Assembly (NCBI GenBank): GCA_937991435.1 | Contig: CALKPY010000039.1 | Location: 1-43,828 of the forward strand | Direction: 5' to 3' | Length of the DNA: 43,828 nucleotides | Source: an uncultured Acidimicrobiales bacterium | Lineage (GTDB): Bacteria; Actinomycetota; Acidimicrobiia; Acidimicrobiales; UBA10347 | In this document: positions 40,041-43,828 of the stretch, piece after piece | Numbering within the stretch: position 1 is the stretch's first letter | Layout of the letters: the number at the start of each line of letters is the position of its first letter | Position numbers and translations under genes: made by a program | The notes under the pieces: model-generated | Databases searched by the model: none | Told to the model about the DNA's origin: nothing | Seen by the model: only the letters and a program-made list of their open reading frames with translations

Positions 40041-40883
40041 TCAGACGGCGGTGAAGTTCTTCTGGCCCTTGACCTTGCCATCGGTGCGCAGCTTGATCAG
40101 GTGAGCCCAGACAGTGCCCTCGGCCATTTCGACGAGTTCCTCGTCAAGGTCGGGGTAGATGATCGGCACGAGGTCTTCGACCCGCTTGGTATCTGAGCCG
40201 AGCGCTTTAAGTACTTGGGCCTCGCGCTCAAGACGGTGTGCGATGTATTCGGGCACAACAACTTTTGGCTCCTCGATGACGTAGCCATGCCCCGGAGCAA
40301 TTCGCTTGAGTCGAAGTTTGCGCAACGATTCAAGGGAAGTGATGTATGCAGCCATGTCGCCGTCTGGCGGGCCGATTGCAGTGCTTGGTCCGTCAACAAT
40401 GAGGTCGCCAGAAATGAGCATGCGCTCTTCTTCAAGCATGAAGCCCACGTTCTTAGCTGACGGCCCGGGTAGATGCTTGGTGGTCAGGCGGAACTCGGTG
40501 CCGACGAGCTGTTGCCCGTCTTTGAGGACCACATCGCAGTCGATGTCGCACATCGCCATGACGATTGCGCCAGTCTGTTTGGCGAGCTCGGGAACCGCGC
40601 CTGCATGTTCTTCGGATCCGTTCGTGACGAGGATCCATTTGATGAGATCGCCGCCGCAACCAATGATCGCGTCGATGTGTCCCTGGTCCATGGGACCTGG
40701 GTCGATGATCGCAATCTCGTCGATTCCGACCATGTAGGTATTGGTGCCGAGACCAGTGCGAGGGCTGGGGTTCATTGCCAAGATGCGGCGGGCCATCGGG
40801 CTGAGTGCACGGGCCACGCCGGGCACGATTTCCTCCCGTACCTCTACCTCTTCTTCTTCCTCAACTTCGTCGAATTCCATCAT
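40041..40883 (-). CDS. Metallo-beta-lactamase-fold protein with degenerate metal site
   Basis: The ~280-residue protein follows the LACTB2/RNase-like MBL layout: an acidic tail (MMEFDEVEEEEEVEVREE), NPSPRTGLGTNTYMVG, IIDPGP, the motif-2 region, MLEEERMLISGDLIVDG, RIAPGHGYVIEEP and a C-terminal winged-helix-like part (VEDLVPIIYPDLDEELVEMA, GTVWAHLIKLRTDGKV). Motif 2, normally THxHxDHxG, reads TNGSEEHAG (residues 87-95): two His and the Asp are replaced and only the last His is kept. The TPGH motif reads LPGP. The Asp of SGD and the His of PGHG remain. Metal-dependent catalysis is therefore doubtful. ATG 40883 overlaps the fxsA stop and has AGGAG upstream. Confidence 0.82.
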   Translation of the reverse strand: MMEFDEVEEEEEVEVREEIVPGVARALSPMARRILAMNPSPRTGLGTNTYMVGIDEIAIIDPGPMDQGHIDAIIGCGGDLIKWILVTNGSEEHAGAVPELAKQTGAIVMAMCDIDCDVVLKDGQQLVGTEFRLTTKHLPGPSAKNVGFMLEEERMLISGDLIVDGPSTAIGPPDGDMAAYITSLESLRKLRLKRIAPGHGYVIEEPKVVVPEYIAHRLEREAQVLKALGSDTKRVEDLVPIIYPDLDEELVEMAEGTVWAHLIKLRTDGKVKGQKNFTAV

Positions 40884-41491
40884 GATGTAGATGCTCCTGG
40901 GGGGTTCAGGGGAGGGCGCGTATCGGGGTTGTCGTTGCGGGTGAGGTCGACATGTTCGACTTCGTTCACATCGATCCAATCGCCGGTACGCGCTTGTCGA
41001 TTGGGCCGGTGAGATTGTGTTCCATTGGGGAATCCGGAGTTCGGGAAACCACTTGAATTCGGGAAACCGCCGGGAAAGCTTCCGCCAAACGATGCTCCGG
41101 CGCGGCCCGCGGCGTTGGTCTTGAATTCGCCAACACGGGTGTTGACTCGTTTAAGAACTGCAGCCCGGGCGATGGCGCGGGTCGGCGGTAGGAACATGGC
41201 GATACCGACAACATCGGTGAAGAAGCCGGGCGTGAGCAGCAAGGCGCCACCAAAGATCATGAGGCCGCCGTCTACGAGTTCTGCAGATGGCAACTCGCCA
41301 CCGCGAAGGCGTTTGAACACTCGTCCGACGGCGCCGGCGGTCTGCCACTTCATAAGGACTGCGCCGACAACGCTGATCAACAGCAAAAGCCCGATCGAGT
41401 TGATCCAACCGAGCGAATCGGCGACCTGAGTCAGTACATACAGCTCAACTATGGGCACCACGATGAGCAGGAGGAGAACCAAGCCGAACAT
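40880..41491 (-). CDS. fxsA: FxsA family membrane protein
   Basis: The 203-residue protein has the FxsA core (GLVLLLLIVVPIVELYVLTQ, SIGLLLLISVVGAVLMKWQT, GGLMIFGGALLLTPGFFTDV) with about four membrane segments, followed by a long Gly/Phe/Asn/Pro-rich tail (GGSFPGGFPNSSGFPNSGFP) that is likely disordered and cytoplasmic. FxsA in E. coli affects phage T7 exclusion when overproduced; its normal role is unclear. A TAGAAT box lies nine bases before the ATG and there is no Shine-Dalgarno. It overlaps the MBL-fold gene by ATGA, so the two are co-transcribed. Confidence 0.9.
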   Translation of the reverse strand: MFGLVLLLLIVVPIVELYVLTQVADSLGWINSIGLLLLISVVGAVLMKWQTAGAVGRVFKRLRGGELPSAELVDGGLMIFGGALLLTPGFFTDVVGIAMFLPPTRAIARAAVLKRVNTRVGEFKTNAAGRAGASFGGSFPGGFPNSSGFPNSGFPNGTQSHRPNRQARTGDWIDVNEVEHVDLTRNDNPDTRPPLNPPGASTS

Positions 41492-41500
41492 GAGCAGCCC

Positions 41501-41506
41501 ATTCTA
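41501..41506 (-). promoter_or_regulatory. Candidate -10 box TAGAAT of a leaderless promoter for fxsA
   Basis: TAGAAT ends nine bases before the ATG at 41491. The identical box precedes the Lrp regulator gene at a similar distance. No -35 is evident. Confidence 0.45.
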
Positions 41507-41621
41507 TGGAGACTATGACCGGCTCGGACTTCGCAACGTGGTATACCGCGCCTGGTGGCGCCCCTGTGCACGGCGAATGCCACCTTTTCGCGGCAAATGG
41601 ACTGCGCCGGCCCTGCGTTGC

Positions 41622-42398
41622 TCAGTCGTTCTTGTGGGCTTCGAGCCAATTGCGGAAGCTCTCGGAACCGCGGTCGCCTGATCGAGTGACATGCACGCCA
41701 TCGCGAGCTTCGGCCAGCACGCCGACTCGCGGCAGCGGAATGGAGCGAGGTAACGATCCGGTCACCTGTCGCATGATATTTGACGCTTCTCGAAAACTCA
41801 TTAACTCAGGTCCGCCAAAGTCGCGTACCCGCTGGGACGGCCCGACTTTGATCAGGCCGACGACGCGGCCAGCGATGTCATTTGGGCTCACTGGTTGCAC
41901 GGGGGTGGCCGCAGGCAGTGGAAGCCATAGGCCTTGCATGAGTGACTTCAGCGCGGCGTGAGGGTGCGTGACCCGTTGAATAGTAAATCCAAGACCGGGC
42001 GTGTCTTCGATGATCTGTTCGGCTTGCCACAGTTGCTTGCGATGGTCAAGGGAGCTGAGGTCTGCACCCACTCGAGAAACCATCACGAAATGGGTGTCGG
42101 TGTCTGCGCATGCGCTGGCCATGGCCTTGACTGAATCGGTGATCGACGCAGTTTGTCCCGGACGTACATCTCGGCTGTGCACGAGCACATCGATGTCGTT
42201 CAGGGCTGCTTCGATGCTGCTGTGGGTGTCGAGGTCGACCGCAATCGCGTGATCGCGAACAGCGGCTCCGTCAAAAGCGAGGACCGGGCCGGTGCCGTCG
42301 CCAACAGCAGCGACGGGAATGAGATCATGGCGGACGAGACGTGCGAGAAGCGAAGCTCCGATCGCCTGGTCGGTTCCTGTGACGAGCACGCGGGTCAT
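41622..42398 (-). CDS. NAD(P)-binding protein, NmrA/atypical SDR-like
   Basis: The 258-residue protein starts with a Rossmann motif in TRVLVTGTDQAIGASLLARL (a variant TGxxxxxG), has a nucleotide-binding strand pattern (AIAVDLDTHSSIEAALNDID), FVMVSRVGAD, and ends with a dedicated C-terminal part (QRVRDFGGPELMSFREASNI). This fits atypical SDRs of the NmrA or NAD(P)H-azoreductase type, which often lack a full catalytic Tyr-Lys pair; I see none here. Function is unknown. I set the start at ATG 42398 with TACCGT seven bases upstream; the longer frame upstream lacks family features. Confidence 0.85.
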   Translation of the reverse strand: MTRVLVTGTDQAIGASLLARLVRHDLIPVAAVGDGTGPVLAFDGAAVRDHAIAVDLDTHSSIEAALNDIDVLVHSRDVRPGQTASITDSVKAMASACADTDTHFVMVSRVGADLSSLDHRKQLWQAEQIIEDTPGLGFTIQRVTHPHAALKSLMQGLWLPLPAATPVQPVSPNDIAGRVVGLIKVGPSQRVRDFGGPELMSFREASNIMRQVTGSLPRSIPLPRVGVLAEARDGVHVTRSGDRGSESFRNWLEAHKND

Positions 42399-42405
42399 TG
42401 TTGGG

Positions 42406-42411
42406 ACGGTA
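42406..42411 (-). promoter_or_regulatory. Candidate -10 box TACCGT of a leaderless promoter for the NAD(P)-binding gene
   Basis: TACCGT lies seven bases before the ATG at 42398. It is the same hexamer as before ligC, with no Shine-Dalgarno in either case. Confidence 0.4.
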
Positions 42412-42542
42412 TCGGCTGTTATTCGATGCACGCGTGGCCAATTTTGCGCGATTGGGGTGGGATCGGTTAGTTCACCTGGCATTCTTGATGTGCAGCGTCG
42501 TGCGGGTGATGCTAGACAGTTTCGGCCCCCTCAAGGACTCTC

Positions 42543-43511
42543 ATGCCATTCCCCGCTCGACAACTTGTTGCCGCACTCGGCCGAGTCGAGAAGTCGGCGC
42601 TTGTGCGGATCGGATTGCTAGCTGGAGTCGTGACGATCTTGGTCACTCTGGCTCAGCTGGCTGGTGCGGTCACCGCTCCCGACGCCCAAGCACAAACTTC
42701 GCCATGTGTTGGCGGTATTTTCACCGCGAATCAACTCAACGAATCGCCCAATGGTGATTGGGACGCCGACGGAATGACGAACCTGGGTGAGGTCCAGATC
42801 GGTCTCAATCCATGCCTGCATTCGTGCCGCGGTCTCACCAATCTTGATCTTCAGGTGAGTCCCCACAGTGATTGGGACAGCGACGGAGTCTCAAATTTGA
42901 TTGAATCGCAGCAGGGCAGTGACCCGTGTGCCTTCACCACCTTTGTTCCGTCGTCATCAGGTGCGGCTCCTCAGGCTCCAACCGCAGTGCCAAGGGCTGC
43001 GCCAGTGCCGACACCGCCGCCGCAGCCGACGCGAGGTCCAACCCCGACTGCTGGCCCGACGTCCACTCCCGAGCCGACGCCGACAAGTGATGGTGTCGTG
43101 GTTGATTTCGACGCTTTGAAGGTCACCGAACGCGAGCGAGCGGCTTTTGCTCGCACGCTAGATCCAACGCCTGTGCCAACCGCTTCCCCAACAGCGGTGC
43201 CTACGCCGGAACCAACTGCTGCCCCGACGGTCGGCGCCGTAGCGGCGGGGGTGATATCGGGTGACTCCTCTTCGCCAGATGGAATAGGCGAGACTGCTGA
43301 TGAAAAAATCGCGAGCGAAGCAGCACCGATCACGCAATTTTCAGAAACTGAACGCACGGCATGCACCGGAGTGGCCTTTGACGGCCAATGTTTGCGTTGG
43401 GCGCACCTCAGCTTGGTTGTTGCGGGCTCCGCTTCTCTTGTCTCGGCCGTGATTGTGGCCGACACTCGTCGCCGCCGCGAAGTGGTGCCGAGTCTGACGT
43501 TTCAGCCCTGA
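42543..43511 (+). CDS. Secreted protein with thrombospondin type 3-like repeats and a Pro/Thr-rich linker
   Basis: The 322-residue protein has a signal peptide (VRIGLLAGVVTILVTLAQLA, cleavage after DAQA near residue 51). Two Cys-linked calcium-binding-like repeats follow (NGDWDADGMTNLGEVQIGLN and HSDWDSDGVSNLIESQQGSD), then a long Pro/Thr linker (TPPPQPTRGPTPTAGPTSTP) of the wall-spanning kind. A Cys-containing domain (ERTACTGVAFDGQCLRWAHL) precedes a C-terminal membrane helix (LVVAGSASLVSAVIVADT) with RRRR. No LPxTG/LAxTG motif precedes the helix, so it is probably membrane-anchored. AAGGA lies near the ATG. Function is unknown; the DxDxDG loops suggest Ca2+ binding. Confidence 0.82.
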   Translation: MPFPARQLVAALGRVEKSALVRIGLLAGVVTILVTLAQLAGAVTAPDAQAQTSPCVGGIFTANQLNESPNGDWDADGMTNLGEVQIGLNPCLHSCRGLTNLDLQVSPHSDWDSDGVSNLIESQQGSDPCAFTTFVPSSSGAAPQAPTAVPRAAPVPTPPPQPTRGPTPTAGPTSTPEPTPTSDGVVVDFDALKVTERERAAFARTLDPTPVPTASPTAVPTPEPTAAPTVGAVAAGVISGDSSSPDGIGETADEKIASEAAPITQFSETERTACTGVAFDGQCLRWAHLSLVVAGSASLVSAVIVADTRRRREVVPSLTFQP

Positions 43512-43565
43512 CTGGTCGATCTCAGCCAAACCCGGTCAGCCGCCGCTGGGAGCGATCTAAACTAC

Positions 43566-43602
43566 TTGTTACATCGCACGAAACTTGTTGTTACATCACA
43601 CG
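43566..43602 (+). repeat. Two 15-bp direct repeats 22 bp apart
   Basis: TTGTTACATCGCACG (43566-43580) and TTGTTACATCACACG (43588-43602) differ at one base and repeat with a 22-bp period, about two helical turns. They lie in the 177-base gap before the last gene and look like a pair of regulator half-sites. Confidence 0.65.
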
Positions 43603-43622
43603 TTTGAAGGTCGTACGCACGA

Positions 43623-43684
43623 CTTTGTGTCATAGAAAGCTCCCGGAATCCGCCACCGTGAAGTAGGCGGTCAACAAAGGGGAG
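43623..43684 (+). promoter_or_regulatory. Leader with a closing stem ending at the Shine-Dalgarno (possible copy 3)
   Basis: CTTTGT (43623-43628) pairs with ACAAAG (43674-43679), and GGGAG (43680-43684) follows directly. An inner hairpin CCGCC/GGCGG (43650-43654 with 43666-43670) ends three bases before the closing arm. The layout resembles the leaders of the two LAxTG genes, but sequence similarity is low and the stems are shorter, so it may be coincidence. Confidence 0.3.
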
Positions 43685-43688
43685 CGCA

Positions 43689-43828
43689 ATGATGGAACCA
43701 CGTGGGGGCAATCGTCAACAGATGACGAGAAGAGTCGGTATTGGCACTGGATTTCTGGTGGGGGTGCTACTAGTGCTCGCAGCGATGGCGAGCCCGACGG
43801 TTCAGGCGCAGGGTGGAGAGATTCAACA
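43689..43828 (+). CDS. Start of a secreted protein (C-terminal end outside window)
   Basis: Only the first 46 codons are present. They encode a basic N-region (MMEPRGGNRQQMTRRVG), a hydrophobic core (FLVGVLLVLAAMASP) and a likely signal-peptidase site after VQAQ/VQA, so the product is exported. GGGAG at 43680-43684 supports ATG 43689. Nothing of the mature protein is visible. Its signal sequence resembles those of the LAxTG proteins in ending with Ala-Gln, and it has a comparable leader layout, so it may be another surface protein (inference). Confidence 0.7.
   Translation, partial: MMEPRGGNRQQMTRRVGIGTGFLVGVLLVLAAMASPTVQAQGGEIQ

Noticed and set aside
43566..43602. LytTR-type or GlpR operator
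   Set aside because: The repeat words do not match either consensus convincingly, so no regulator is named.

Overview
The window looks like chromosomal DNA of a moderately high-GC actinomycete. An Ilumatobacter-like member of the Acidimicrobiia is my best guess (inference only; no 16S or marker search was possible). Supporting signs are an actinobacterial-style Tad pilus locus without outer-membrane parts, surface proteins ending in LAxTG sorting signals, a LigC-type DNA ligase, a CysD/CysNC sulfate-activation set, many start codons lying 6-9 bases after a TAnnnT box (leaderless-type promoters), and frequent ATGA/GTGA gene overlaps. I see no insertion sequence, phage gene or CRISPR array.

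Layout. 1-3075 (minus): start of an acidic protein, an aldo/keto reductase and a DUF3179 lipoprotein. 3305-4240: RpoD-family sigma factor. 4379-4474: tRNA-Sec (selC). 4681-8848: compact Tad pilus operon (TadZ-like, TadA/CpaF, TadB, TadC, Flp-like pilin, TadE). 8946-12390: cysD, cysNC and a separate cysC, together making PAPS. 12447-16127: two overlapping ATPase/permease ABC pairs. 16164-18657 (minus): small membrane protein, RidA, an unusual xanthine-dehydrogenase-like fusion, and an A-type Fe-S carrier. 18996-26138: two paralogous giant secreted DUF11-type repeat proteins with LAxTG C-termini. 26241-28435: SDR and Mrp/ApbC ATPase, divergent. 28459-30513: EamA and LysE exporters divergent from an Lrp regulator. 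30562-33463: LigC, LigD-type polymerase and SpoU methyltransferase, overlapping. 33484-40011: DeoR regulator divergent from an alpha-galactoside operon (binding protein, two permeases, GH36 alpha-galactosidase). 40041-42398 (minus): a metallo-beta-lactamase-fold protein with eroded metal ligands, FxsA, and an NAD(P)-binding protein. 42543-43828: a secreted TSP3-repeat protein and the start of another secreted protein.

How the parts work together. The Tad operon should build a thin surface pilus. The cys genes turn sulfate into PAPS. The carbohydrate locus is self-contained: a regulator senses a sugar or sugar phosphate, the ABC importer takes up an alpha-galactoside, and the cytoplasmic GH36 enzyme cleaves it. 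The LAxTG proteins need a class E sortase that is not in this window.

Most notable: (1) structured 5' leaders of matching architecture whose closing stem ends at the Shine-Dalgarno of both LAxTG genes, with a weaker analogue before the last secreted-protein gene; (2) an isolated selC gene; (3) a minimised xanthine-dehydrogenase fusion; (4) a CysNC whose fused APS-kinase half has lost its catalytic serine beside an intact CysC; (5) an 18-bp perfect hairpin inside a sugar-permease gene; (6) a degenerate metallo-beta-lactamase-fold protein. None of these was checked by search or folding software.
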